Origin: Cerrena zonata
Taxonomy: Eukaryota; Basidiomycota; Agaricomycetes; Polyporales; Cerrenaceae
Reading direction: 5' to 3'
Length of the DNA stretch: 64,000 nt
Assembly: GCA_038087015.1 (NCBI GenBank)
Contig: JASBNA010000051.1
Location: forward strand, 186,001-250,000
This document shows positions 47,723 to 61,843 of this stretch, piece after piece. The stretch's first letter is position 1; the number at the start of each line of letters is the position of its first letter. The translations under genes and the position numbers were made by a program. A model generated the notes under the pieces. That model was not told the origin of the DNA, searched no databases, and saw nothing but the letters and a program-made list of their open reading frames with translations.

Positions 47723-49485
47723 ATGGCTTTTCGCATCTCTCCCGGTCTCTGGGAGAAGATCCACCACTTTGCGTCTTTTCCTCAGACTGGTGGTATGTAT
47801 GCACGTCCCTTACCCCCTACAATTTACTCATTCCAGCGTATTGTAGTCTCGTTGCAGCAGATGGCACTCTTTGGCCAGAATCCCAGTCAGGGAACTCTTC
47901 TGAAAGCGAGCGAGTTCCTCCTAGGTATGTTTCCGTTGACTCCTCCTCACCGCACTCGACCGACCTTTATTTGCAGAGGAGCTCCCAATCCGTCTTGCCC
48001 ATCGAATCAAGGAACTCGACCAGCTACCGCACAACCTCAGTGACATGCCGTCTATTCAGAAGGTCAAGAATTGGTACGGCCAGTCGTTTGACGTGAGTCC
48101 GTCGATCCCTACATCCTAATGGTATCCTTACCCCCTCTCAATAGGAACTTATCAGTTTCCCGCCAATTCGTCTACCAACGCAGATCCGACAGGCTCTCAT
48201 GGCACCTCCCCCTAATCACCACCAACTCCCCGAGTCTACTCCCAATCCCTCGCTAACATACAGTGGAGACGATTACCATGCACTCGACCTCACCGCATCA
48301 ATACCAAGACCCGCTAACGGCTCCAATGGAAACGGCCACAACAAGCATGGCCACAACGGTAATGGTGGCCACAACGGCCACCACAAAATGCGTATCCCTA
48401 TGGAACGGAGGTCAGTTCTTGGCGTTTCCATCAAATCCCCACCCGATCATTGGTTTATGCTGACTTCCTGAAGAAGATATTACGCCAATACCTCTGGAAT
48501 CACTTGGCCCCCCGAAGTACGCGACTACAACCGTCGGTTTACGAAGACGCTCGAGATGATCAAGAAGCGTCATGATCCTACGGTGACGACCGTCGCGCAG
48601 GGTGTCTTGGAGTGGAAACGCAGTTGCAAGGCGCGGAATATCGATTTGGATGTTCAGCATTGGTTGGATCGGTTTTACATGTCCCGTATTGGTATTCGGT
48701 TTTTGATCGGCCAACGTGAGTGTAAGCTTACTTCTAACTTCAAAACAATACGCTAAGAGGACATAGATATCGCGTTGAATACCTTACAACCGCATCCCGA
48801 TTATGTCGGCATCATCTGTACGCAATCCGTAAGTCTACCTTCCTCTCAAATTCTACTCGCTCTGACCCCTGTTCCAGAATATTCACGAGATCGTACATGA
48901 AGCTATCGAGAACGCACGCTTCGTCTGTGAAGAGCATTACGCGATGTTCAAAGGCCCACCCGTCCAACTCATCTGTCCTCCAAAACTCTCCTTCCCCTAC
49001 GTTCCCGGTCACTTGTCCCACATCGTATTCGAATTACTCAAGAACTCACTGCGAGCTGTTGTCGAGCGGTTCGGACCAGACAAGGAAGACTCGTTCCCTC
49101 CCATAAAAGTCATTGTCGTCGAAGGGAAGGAGGATATTACGATCAAGATTACCGATGAAGGAGGAGGAATCCCGAGGAGTGCTATACCCCTTATTTGGAC
49201 TTATATGTATACGACGATGGAGGGACAGAGTCTGGAGCAGGATTTCCAGGCCAGTGATTTCAAAGCACCGATGGCTGGTTTCGGCTATGGGTTACCTTTA
49301 TCCAGATTGGTGAGTGCAGACAGTTCATTATTTGAAATCCGAGGCGTTGTGGCTCACGATTTACGTGTTTACAGTACGCGAGATACTTCGGAGGAGACTT
49401 AAGGTTGATCTCGATGGACGGATTCGGAACGGACGTGTATATCCACCTCAACAAGCTCTCGAGCAGTCGCGAGCCCTTACCCTAA
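47723..49485 (+). CDS. Mitochondrial pyruvate dehydrogenase kinase family protein (PDK/BCKDK)
   Basis: This kinase phosphorylates and switches off the pyruvate (or branched-chain keto-acid) dehydrogenase complex in the mitochondrial matrix. Eight exons (47,723-47,792, 47,847-47,924, 47,977-48,092, 48,145-48,410, 48,477-48,715, 48,767-48,828, 48,878-49,309, 49,375-49,485) join in frame to 457 codons plus stop. The N-terminal helical domain shows [20 protein letters not shown] and [11 protein letters not shown]. The GHKL ATPase domain has the N-box [10 protein letters not shown], the G1 box DEGGGIP and the G2 box [19 protein letters not shown]. Exon 4 carries a Gly/Asn/His-rich insert (about residues 140-165) that lengthens the protein over animal PDKs. 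The ATG fits because [14 protein letters not shown] directly follows; no long cleavable presequence is obvious. PDK versus BCKDK cannot be decided by eye, though PDK is favoured. Confidence 0.92.
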
Positions 49486-50481
49486 ATATTTCACTTCCAA
49501 GTATCCAAGCTTTCGAGCCCCTATGCTATCTCCCCATCTTCATCATTCAACCGTATCCCACCCATCCTCATCCTCCCCCTTATCTACGCAATTGGCATCA
49601 CTCGTATCCCCCATATTTTCCATCTTTCCACTCTTCTCCGCACGCATCCACATTGCTATATCGTACATCTACTACTACCTCACCCCCTTTTCTGCTCTTA
49701 CGTTCACACAACGACCGCCCTCAAGTGTACTTTTACGCTACCCTCCACATACTCCTCACACGACCAAGCACATACTTACACGCTTCACGTCAACCGCCAT
49801 TTTACCAAATTGTACTATTCCTCTTCGTTTGCTTTTCCCAATGTGTACTGTAGCCCGTAGTGATATATCCTGCTAAAACTTACCTCTGTGAATACACCCG
49901 AATAAACAACCTACATCTTTACAAGCTCGTGTGACCTTTTGTTCAATACCATGGAAGTGATCGGCAGTCTTGTTCACACGCAGTTATTGTTGTTATGTGT
50001 GATTAACATTCAATTCTATTTAAGTTGTACAATTTCTTCGGTGTTCTGTTCGCTTGAGGTTTGATATGTTAGTTGGTGCGCGTATGTATAAAGGAGACAG
50101 AAAGAAGATGAAGAACAAAAACAAAGATATATCCAAAAAATCGATCGCAATGTCCAGCACTAAAAGAACAAAAATAAAAGCAAATCAGAAAGGAAGGGTA
50201 TGTAACGGCATTCCATCAAAGGGAATATACCGCAAAAAAATCAGTTCAGTTCGTTAACATGCACCACCGAAATATTGATATACTTTTCAGTGTGTGAAGG
50301 AAAGGGGAAGGGGTTGGCTTGGTGGGTAGGTGGTGCACGAATCAAAATCCAGGATTCCGGGATCCCAAATAATCCATAAATAACTGGAAGTTCAATCTCC
50401 TCCTCTCCATACCGCGGTAAATTCCACAACGCCCACGGTCAATGTGTCCCGTTATGATGGATATCGTCTTCTACTGTCATA
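49486..50481. other. Convergent intergenic region (3' ends of the PDK and MAP kinase genes)
   Basis: Two 3' regions meet here. The left part (49,520-49,760) is strongly pyrimidine-rich, and a purine-rich run lies at 50,090-50,190. No protein-like frame is convincing. Confidence 0.55.
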
Positions 50482-52768
<2,287 letters not shown>

Positions 52769-53040
52769 GATTAGCTGGGGATGGAGGAGAGGTGGATGTA
52801 TGCGAGAGGGGCAGCCGAAACAATACCCTCTCCTCCCCACAATAACCTTCTACTCTACATAATCATCAGATTGTAGGCTAAATAACCGCGCTTAGTAAGC
52901 TATCGTAATTGGGATACTTGCCTGATCGAGGCAGCCGTCGGATGGTGCAGACGCACTTTCGCTTTCTCTCGACGAGCTCGACAGTCTGCCACCCTCTTCT
53001 CCTTCTTACCACTCCCTCTTACTAATCCAGACTTAATTCA
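52769..53040. promoter_or_regulatory. Bidirectional promoter region between the MAP kinase and CCCH genes
   Basis: These 272 bp separate two start codons facing away from each other. The side next to the CCCH gene has a pyrimidine-rich run (52,980-53,030) typical of fungal transcription start zones. No TATA box is obvious. Shared regulation of the two genes is inference. Confidence 0.6.
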
Positions 53041-55555
53041 ATGCCCGTCTCAGACCCAAAGCAAGACGACGCCTTTACCGAGTCCGGCTCCAGAGACCCT
53101 GATAGCAGAGAAAAGGACAAGGATCGCTCAGGAAAAGGAAAACCTTCCGCAAAGAGTATGGCCCTATCTTTGCTCTCTATCAATCGCACGGCCACGGTGC
53201 TAATATCCTATTTGCAGCAAAAGACCTGTCTCATGTTCCATGCAAATTTTTCAAAGTCGGTTCCTGCACCGCAGGCTCTTCCTGCCCCTTCTCTCACAAC
53301 ATCCTCGAGCCCGGTCAACATAAAGAAGTTTGCACCTGGTTCGTAAAGGGTAACTGCAAGTTTGGCCACAAATGTGCTCTCGCCCATATCCTTCCTGGAC
53401 AAAGTATGTCTATGGACAGGAAGAACAAGAAAGCCGCCCAGGCCGCTGCGAATGCTTCCAATGCAGGTCCAGGTTTCGGAAAGGATGACAAGGGTCGGGG
53501 TGGTCGAGGTGGAAAAAACTCACAGAGAAGTGAGCGAGGGGATGGTTCTCGTAATGCTCTCTTGCTAGGATCAACCGCACCGACTCGCAACCTTTCGAGC
53601 TCACGAAGCCCTATGCCTGGCATGAAATCGACTCTCACTCCTTCAGCACCCGCACCTCCCGTTAAAGACACCGACTTTGCTTCATTTGGTCTTCCAGATG
53701 AGACGAACAAGCTTTCGTCCCCTCCCGCTCAGAGTAAGACTCTCCGAGACGGAGCACAAGACGAGAACTCGACCGTCGAATCCAAAGCCGATACTGCGGA
53801 TTCTACCAACAGTTCCCCTGCACCTTTGCCTACCAGTGTACCTACCCGTCGTAACCCTGCTTCACCCAGAGACGTCGACTTTGGTCCCATTGGTTCTCCT
53901 CCGCGAGCCTCGCCTGCGGGTATATCACGCGTAAACGGGTTCTCTCCCGGAACTTCTCCCCACCATTTGTCAACTTCGCCTTTCAGTGCTCCAGGTACTC
54001 AGACGACGTTCCTCATTCATGAACAGGGTGACGCCAGCAATGATTTCAAATCCAAGTCCGGTTTATCAGCGTCTCTCGGTGCTATGATGTCTTGGAGTTC
54101 TGACCTCAAGCCTTCTCGGAAAAATGGGCTCGGAATCAGTAATTCTTCATTGACGAATGATATTGTGGTTGAAGATGATGATCTGGAAGAGTTCATTCCC
54201 GGTTCACTTTCTGAATTACTCACTCCCGAGGAACGCAGTCGACGCTTCTCTCGAACTACTTCAGCTAATCGTCCGCAATTGGCACCTGGACAGGAACCTA
54301 TTGGTCCCGGACACCAGCATAGTTCGTCAATTGGTGGTACAGGCGATGGACAACATCATCGATATTCTCGTTCCGTTCCCGCACCCTCCCTCTTCCAAGA
54401 TATCCGTTCGCTCTGGGCCGACAACAATAATCCGATACCTGGTTCACCAGATACCCTCGGAGCGGTGGGAACACCTATTACAGGTGGTGGATTGGGTAAT
54501 GGTACCCCCAGCTCGTTCCAATCCGGATCCAACTTTGGTGGTAACCGTCTGGACGAAATGTTGGCTCCAACCAACGCCTCTGCTGCTTTCCTCCCTGGTT
54601 TGCACCATCATTACCTGAAGAACAAAAATGGAGGGTTATCCTCGACGAGTAACGTATCTTCTCCGTATCTGCATACGCCCTCCGGTTCTGGTGCGGTCAC
54701 GCCATCTGGAGCATATGTAGCCGGATTGAACGGAATGGCGCTTTCTCCTCCTGGTGTGAGCGGCCTCCAAAGCCAACGGCCTTACGAAGCAGCTGGTTCG
54801 AGCGAGACCTACCTATCTTCTACCCGACATTTATCTAACATTGGCCGTACGGCTGTGGGTCCCGACTCGGTCGATCACCTCCATCATCCCACCCATGATC
54901 GGCGCAACGCCCTTTCTCCCTCCGCTCTCGCTTTACAAGCTCACGCACCTGGTCAGAGTCTGCCTCAAGGTCTAGCTGCCGGTTATTCAAGAATTCACGC
55001 CTTGCCACCCCCCGTTATCGCCTCGCCCAGCGGGTCATCAGTCGCTTTCAGTCCTGGCAGATCGTTGGTCACGGGCGGTGGATATTCGCCAGGGTCAAAG
55101 GGACTCGGCCATTCGTCCGCCTTATCTGGGGAGTGGAGGAGTATGTCTCCAGGCACGAACAGTCTTTTAGACCCGCCGGTTATTTCACAACATCAGCAGC
55201 AGCAGCACCAGTTGCAGCAACAAGCTTCTGTCAACGTCAACGTAAACTCTCAAGCCGGGACATCCGGTTCGACGACTGGCGCGGGCTTGGGTGGATTAGA
55301 AACTATGTTCTCGAGGTTGTCTTATTCCGCCGCTACATCCCGTATGTGTCTTTTATTTTAAGATTTCGCATGTGGGGGAATTGGACTGATCGTGTTATGG
55401 TTTGATGGCTTTTTCTAGGACCGACTGCTGCGCCTCCCGGTGTTGTATCACGAAACCCAAGTGGGCGTGGACCGAATGCACAGGGTCCATTAAGCCCATT
55501 AAACGGGCCCGTCCTCACGGGAGACGATGACGATTTATTCAGCATGGATGGTTGA
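53041..55555 (+). CDS. Tandem CCCH zinc-finger protein (Lee1-like)
   Basis: This probable RNA-binding regulator has 791 aa in three exons (53,041-53,155, 53,218-55,341, 55,419-55,555). The N-terminus is charged and disordered. Exon 2 opens with two CCCH fingers of spacing C-x7-C-x5-C-x3-H: CKFFKVGSCTAGSSCPFSH and CTWFVKGNCKFGHKCALAH, followed by ILPGQS. This pair is like the yeast Lee1 type, which is poorly characterised. The remaining 650 residues are low-complexity, rich in Ser, Gly, Pro and Asn, with a short glutamine stretch (QQQQHQLQQQ) and an acidic end DDDDLFSMDG that could be an interaction motif. Splice sites are canonical and the frame is intact. The internal ATG at 53,406 would remove both fingers, so the upstream ATG is preferred. 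Confidence 0.88.
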
Positions 55556-57200
55556 GGGTTGGTTGAGACCGGAGACCTCACGCCAAATTACAGTTTATGA
55601 AGTTACGAAAGATATATCTATCAAAAGTACGGATGCCGATGGGAGGGGGATGGAGGGCATTCGATTGTATTTCTCAGGGATTGTCTCGACGTAAGTAATT
55701 AATGTACATTGCTCAGGTGACGATGGAGGTGGCGGGCTAGGGGTGATGGTGGGAGAGAAGACGTCGAAAGTGCTGCTATATATACTGTGTTTTTTTCATA
55801 CTGCTTATACGCATGACCTGGGTTCTTGGTTGCCTTTTAGCAGTTGTGCGATTTGATGATCGAATGGACCTTTTTTTTACTCTTTCTTATTTCTACTCTC
55901 AGAATGTGTTTTTGATTTATGAGTCGTAAGTTGGACGCAAGTAATGAGAAGGAAGCGAGAAGCCAGGACGACCATGTGGAACACGGTGAATCATATGTAA
56001 AAATAAAGCAGAGGCAAACAAACGCTCATTGTGAGCGGATAGAGATCTTGCAAGGAACAGATGAGGATTGCCATGTGGGGCAAGCTGTGTAGGGTGAAAG
56101 GGCGAACTGTGTGCTCTCCATTCCACACCGTCCCATGTCTCTCGAACCTGAGTTTTTTTTTCAATTAGTCAAAAGGCGACACACGACTATTGCTTATCTC
56201 TGGAATTGCTCACGGGCGATGGAAGCCGCGATGTTAATGGCAGGGAGTAATTGGCTACCAGACATCTGTCGAGGATCTTCCCCTGTGCTGGATATGGGAA
56301 TGGGCACAATTGAATATCGCAGACCGAAAGCGTCAAAACGCTAGAAGCACTCTACGGTCGGGTTCTTGGGCAACTCAGTAGGTCGGCTAATCGTCTTCCC
56401 GCTCTGCCTTCTTTTCTGATCTCATGACACCGATGCAGCATGATGCAAAAGGCCACAAATCCGCGACAAGCATGTATGTTTTATCATCGTCGTTGGCAAC
56501 GACAACGAAAAGTACTCGCATGTTATTGACATTAATCACAAAAGTTCTGCCAGTGCACGCTATCTAAACGAGCAGGATGTCTCATCACCATCACCGACCC
56601 GAGCCTGAGCACGGCTGTCATCGAGACATCTCGTGGTCATTCTTCGCTATCAGCATTAACTCATATTCCCTCTGCCGCCACCGACAGCAAGTGCAGGTCA
56701 CCATGTGCAACCCCTCCCCACTTTAATCGCTGCATCAGGACTCGTACACAGCCTGTGTTCTGCTCACCGCTGCTTTAGGCTTGGCACAGGTGTAGTAGCT
56801 CGAGATGCCATACAATAGAGCCCCACGGTATGCCATCTCCCGGCGCAAAAGTGGCCAACCCGTCCGGTACTTATCGTGCCCTGGTTTGGGCGTATCAAAT
56901 ACGTGCCTGTTCAATTACATTGTGTACTGTCGGAACTCTTCTCGGAACCATACTACCCAGATCTGAGGAGCGTTCGCCGATTTTGCCCAGCTTTTCTCAC
57001 CATGCCTTCATTCGCTCGACCGGGGCTATCTTTGGACTTTCTGGGTCCCCATGCTCCATCATGGCCAGTTCCCCATGGCTTCCAGGGGCCCTGAACGCAT
57101 GATGTCCTCAAACTAGACGCCATTCTCCCAATCCCATATAATCCCTCAGCCATCCTCTTCGTTTCGTTGACAGGTCCATCTGCCGTACTCCGCACTCGCC
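55556..57200. other. Intergenic region upstream of the transporter gene
   Basis: About 1.6 kb with balanced composition. The first few hundred bases are presumably the CCCH gene's 3' UTR. I see no convincing protein gene; ORFs at 56,111-56,344 and 56,830-57,102 lack features. The segment before 57,200 probably holds the transporter promoter. Confidence 0.5.
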
Positions 57201-60115
57201 ATGTCTGAGGTTCAAGGGCTCCCCAAAGTCCCTCGCGACGCTGACAACAGCAAGTCGTCCTCGATCGACGAAAAGTTGAACGAGAAATCCGACTCCGCCT
57301 CAGTCGTTGACTCAGTGCATGGCGATGTCTACGACGATGTTCGTGACATCGACATTGGCGAGGACGGCAAGGAGCGACCCATCGGTATGTTGTCTTTATC
57401 GTCCTCCGTTCTCTCCCAACACTGTGTCTGACGAACAACACTTTCCAGAAACCGATGTCGATGTCGCTACCCGTCTTATCTCCTTGGAAGATGACCCTAC
57501 CCTCCCCATTTTCACCTTCCGAATGTGGTTCCTCGGTCTTGGACTTTCTTGCTTCGGCGCTGTTCTTGGCCAGATTTTCGTAAGTACATGTCGATCGGGT
57601 CTGTGCTCATCAATACTGACCACGATCGATCGCGTACAGTATTTCCGTCCACAAACGGTGTTTGTCAGTCAGCTCTTCCTCCAGATTATCGCCTATATCC
57701 TTGGGCGGGTGATGGAAGAGATCGTCCCCGGTCCTGGAAACCCCATCAAGGCTCTCCAGATGTCTGACACTTGGTTCTGGCGTTTCATGAACCACGGTAC
57801 CTTCAGTATGTGGATGTGTATCCATATTCACACCGATTTCAATTAACTCTGCATTCAGACATTAAGGAACACGTTGCTATTACCATCTTCTCGACGACGG
57901 CGGCTGAATCAGCGCTCGCCATCAGTATCTTCGCGGCCGATGACCTCTACTACAACATTAAACCTAATGTTGGAGTCGGTATTTTCACGCTTATTGGTTC
58001 TCAACTTATCGGTTACGGTCTTGGAGGCATGATGCGATCCTTCCTTGTCTACCCTACCTATATTGTCTTCCCCAACTTGCTCCCCACTGTCCAGCTTTTC
58101 GACGCACTTCACCGTGGCAAGGGTATTTTCGCTCAAGCCAAGCGTGTCAAGTTCTTCTGGTTGATCTTTGTTGGTATCTTCGTCTGGGAATGGTTCCCCG
58201 AGTACATCGCACCGTATGTTCTCAATCTCTCACCTTATCTCGCCTTTTGCTAATTTAAGCCGGCTCTAGAACCCTCACTGGTATCAGTGTCTTCTGTCTT
58301 GCCAACCGCAAGTCTGCTTGGTTCACTCGTATCTTCGGTGGTGCTGCCGGTAATGAAGGTCTTGGCATGTTTGCTCTCTGTCTCGACTGGAATTATGTCG
58401 GATCTGGTGGAGGTTCTATGGGTGCTTTGTTCACTCCCATCTCTACTCAGCTGTCGCTCTACGTCGGTGTTGTTATTTGCATGTGAGCACCTTAAATCCG
58501 TATTTCCAACGCTATCTTACTGATGACTCTCACAGTGTCACTTTCTGCGCTACTTACGCCGCCAACACCTGGAACGCACAAACCTTCCCCTTCCTCTCCC
58601 AAGCCCTCTTCACCGAGGACGGTTCCGACTATGATCAACTACTCATTCTCGATGACGACTTGCGTCTCGACGAAACCAAACTCGCACAGATCGGTCTTCC
58701 CTGGTTCGCCCCCACCCAGGTTCTCTACAAGCTTGGTGCCAACTTGGCCATCGGTGCTACTATTGCCCATGTCTTCCTCTGGTACGGAAAAGAGATTATC
58801 GAAGTCATCAAGAAGGAACGTAGAGGAGAGTCCGTCGACCCTCATCGTGCTCTCATGAAGGTCTACCCCGAAGTCCCCATGTGGTGGTACGGTGCCGTCT
58901 TCCTCGCCAGTTTCGCCATGGCTATGGCTACCGGTCTACACCTCTGGTTCTCAACTTCCTTGGTGGGGTCTCATCGTCGCTCTCATCATTTGCATCATCT
59001 TCTTGCCTTTCGTCGTCACCGTCTATGCCATCACTGGTTTCGTCCCCGATATCCAGAGTTTGGTCCAGATGCTTGGTGCTTGCATGATCCCCGGAAGTCC
59101 TCAGGCCAACATGTACTTCACCCTCTACGGTTACAACACCCTCTCGCAAGCTCGTGGTATCATCCGTGATCTCAAGATGGGTCAGTACACTAAGCTCCCT
59201 CCTCGTGTTACCTTCACCGTCCAAGCTGTCGGTGCTGTCGTCGTAAGTTCATTTCCGATTCTTAAAATAGGTCAACTCTGATAAGGAATGCTTCTTTGTA
59301 GGGTGGTCTCCTCAACTATATCATCATGAAGGTTATCATTACCGCTCAGCGTGAGATCCTTCTCGACGTCCAAGGTTCGAACGTATGGTCCGGTCAACAA
59401 GTCCAGGTTCGTAACACATGGTTCTTTGTACACATGCGAAAACGGCAACTCATCGGTTATTCTTCTCCTATAGAGCTTCAACAGTGACGCCATCACTTGG
59501 GGTGCTCTCGGAAACCATCTATATGCTCCTGGTGGCCGATATGGCGTACGTTCTTCTCTCGATTGCGTTTGTATCGATGATTCTTACTGACGTCTTTGTA
59601 GATCGTTCCATTCGCCATCTTGATCGGTCTTGCCGTTCCTGTGCCTTTCTGGATCTTGCACAAGTACTTCCCTAAGATGGGTGCTAACAAGGTCGTTACT
59701 CCCATTCTTTGCTGTACGTATTTCTTCAACGCTTCTGGTCTTCCTTCCCTTCTAACGACATACCATCTGTAGGGACTCTCGGTTACCTCAGTGTTGGTAT
59801 CAACTCGTCCGTGTTCACCACCTTCTGCATGGCCGTCTTCTCGCAATACTACCTCCGTCGTTACCGACCCCGCTGGTTCCGTAAATACAACTTCTTGCTC
59901 TCCGCCGCTTTGGATGGAGGAACTCAAGTCATGGTGTTCGTCTACACCTTCGCTGTCGGTGGTGGTTCCGGCACTGTACGGGACTTCCCCCACTGGGCAT
60001 TGGTACGTCTTTCTTTCGCTTCCCGTACGATCGTCGACTGAGTATTGACCTTTGTTCGTTGTGAATTTTTTAGAACCCAACTGGAAACCCTGATTATTGC
60101 ATGAGGTTGACATGA
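57201..60115 (+). CDS. Oligopeptide transporter (OPT family), with an apparent frameshift
   Basis: OPT proteins import small peptides (some members glutathione or metal chelates) across the plasma membrane with protons. ATG at 57,201 starts an acidic cytosolic tail (MSEVQGLPKVPRD). Then follow multiple hydrophobic segments and family landmarks: LPIFTFRMWFLGLGLSCFGA, KEHVAITIFSTTAAESALA, WEWFPEYIAP, GNEGLGMFALCLDWNYVGSG, SQLPWWGLIVAL, IPGSPQANMYFTLYGYNTL, GWTLGYLSVGINSSV-type sequence (spliced, CWTLGYL) and the C-terminal NPTGNPDYCMRLT. At least ten introns have good sites. Between AMATGLH and SGSQLPWW (58,930-58,945) the frame shifts by one base with no possible intron, equivalent to one extra or two missing bases. 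The stop is at 60,113-60,115. It is either an assembly error or a recently broken gene; everything else is intact. Confidence 0.88.
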
Positions 60116-60900
60116 TGATATTGTAGCAATATATACGACTTATAGTGTAGAACGTTTACGAACGCATGTATAATGACAGTCTCCTGACTTATTTCATTTC
60201 CTTCTCTCAGTAATCTTTGCAATCGTCTGAACATGATGAGTCAGGCTTCGTCGACCCCCACTGCGTCTGTCCGATAGTAAGCATATCTATTTAGACTTAG
60301 GGTTAACTTTAGATCGGCTGCCATTCAATAAGAACCTCAAGAGCATCTTCAGGCGCGTGGTACAGTCACTGACTTCCTAGACTTCCTAGAGACGAACCCT
60401 ATCAGCTGCGATACACTTCACCCACGTACATACGGACTACCTTTCATTTTCATTCAAAGCATCACTAACTAGCTATATCACACGACTAAACACCTGTCAT
60501 GCATGGTGCTCTAAACCGTTTTGAGCATCTCTCGTCGCGATGCTCTCTGATACAAAATATATCTAAATCGTCAGGATGTGTTCTATTGTATGATAGACGG
60601 GAATCGCTATGTCATCTTTCCGATCCGCCAACGCGCTATATTCTATTTTCTTGTTCCTCAACATCCGATCCGACTCCAGACACCACAGCAATGCATGAAG
60701 ACCAATTCATCCCATCTCCTACCTGAAGGTCCTGAAGGTAAGTCGTCTTTCTTCTATGTATCATACACAATAACTATTAATAATTATGTAAACTGCGACA
60801 AACCTGAGGAATTTCGGCGTGTAGCGAAATCTATTTCTTGCCATCACTAGGTTGTTTCGCAGCGTTGTCGCATTTCCTCACGTCCTTTGTCTTCTACGCT
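60116..60900. other. Intergenic region, possibly with an upstream exon of the next gene
   Basis: A frame ending at a good donor (GGTCCTGAAG/GTAAGTCG, about 60,738) and an acceptor at about 60,850 could form a short 5' exon of the gene at 60,901. The arrangement around 60,670-60,740 is weakly repeated at 61,725-61,780. No separate gene is convincing. Confidence 0.4.
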
Positions 60901-61573
60901 ATGTCTGACATTAACGAACATGATCAATTCGCGTTTCCTCAAAATCGCTCTGAAGAGTACTACCTGAATCTACCGTGGTTTGGTCTCTTCCAACGGACCT
61001 ATCCAACCCGGAGCAAAGAAATGTTGATCTTTATATGCAAAACCATGCACGGATCCATACAAGAGGCCGCCAAGACTATGACTGAATTGTATCAAGCTAC
61101 TGGTAGTCTTCCACCCAACCCGAACGCGCCGCCTGTTCAGCGCTGTAAGACAATTGGGGTGAGTGGCCCACATCTATTCTCGGACGTGTCACTGACATGT
61201 TTACCTTCAGCGTCAGCCTTTCGAAGGCGAGAAGATTGTGTACTACAATATCGATGAGCGGTATTCTTTACGTATCTGGGGCGGTGACCTCAAGGATATA
61301 TTCCAGTTCTCTTTCGGATTCTACGACCGACTTAAAGGGAGACCTATCAATACTCCTCCTGATTACACACTGTGGCAGGATATGCCTGGACATTATATTC
61401 CCCTTGTGCAGCTGAGATCGCTTGAGGAGTGTTTCAGAATGATGGAGTCTTGTCCGGACGGTATGCAGAGCTATGTGGTAGTTCAAGGGGAAACTGTGAA
61501 GATCAAACGGAAGGAGGGTAAGAATTATCATGACATTGCTACTTTCCGTATGCCTTTATGGTCGGAGTGGTAG
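60901..61573 (+). CDS. Unrecognised 206-aa protein, two exons
   Basis: Exon 1 (60,901-61,158) and exon 2 (61,211-61,573) join in phase 0 through a GTGAGT...TTCAG intron. The protein begins MSDINEHDQFAFPQN and contains EEYYLNLPWFGLFQRTYP, MLIFICKTMHGSI, a proline-rich linker (TGSLPPNPNAPPVQ) and a C-terminal domain with YNIDERYSLRIWGGDLKDIF and DYTLWQDMPGHYIPLVQL. It ends in a Trp-containing MPLWSEW. There is no signal peptide or membrane segment. I do not recognise the family. Base composition matches neighbouring real genes and the splice is clean, so it is probably expressed. The ATG at 60,901 is favoured, though an upstream exon is possible. Confidence 0.6.
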
Positions 61574-61843
61574 GAAGTTGGTACTTTTTCAACCCCCGCG
61601 TTAGCCATCCGTTATGTTTTTTTCGCTGTCAAGTTGTAGGCATAGTTGCCTAATCATGTAATATTGTAACAGAACGATAATATTACACTTTCATCCTATG
61701 TCATCTTACTGATCGGCCAACGCACTCCTCGACATCTAGACACCATAACAATACGTGAAGTTAACATGCTGCATTGTAAGTTACTACTATACGATTCTAG
61801 TGTAGAGGGCTACGGTATGGAATACAATAAAGGAACTACATGT
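61574..61843. other. Convergent 3' intergenic region
   Basis: The interval between two genes that end facing each other. It contains a weak repeat (61,725-61,780) of sequence upstream of the 206-aa gene. No gene was seen. Confidence 0.5.

Noticed and set aside
47509..48096. 195-codon plus-strand ORF overlapping the PDK start
   Set aside because: It is a shadow frame running through PDK exons and introns; composition and motifs support the PDK frame.
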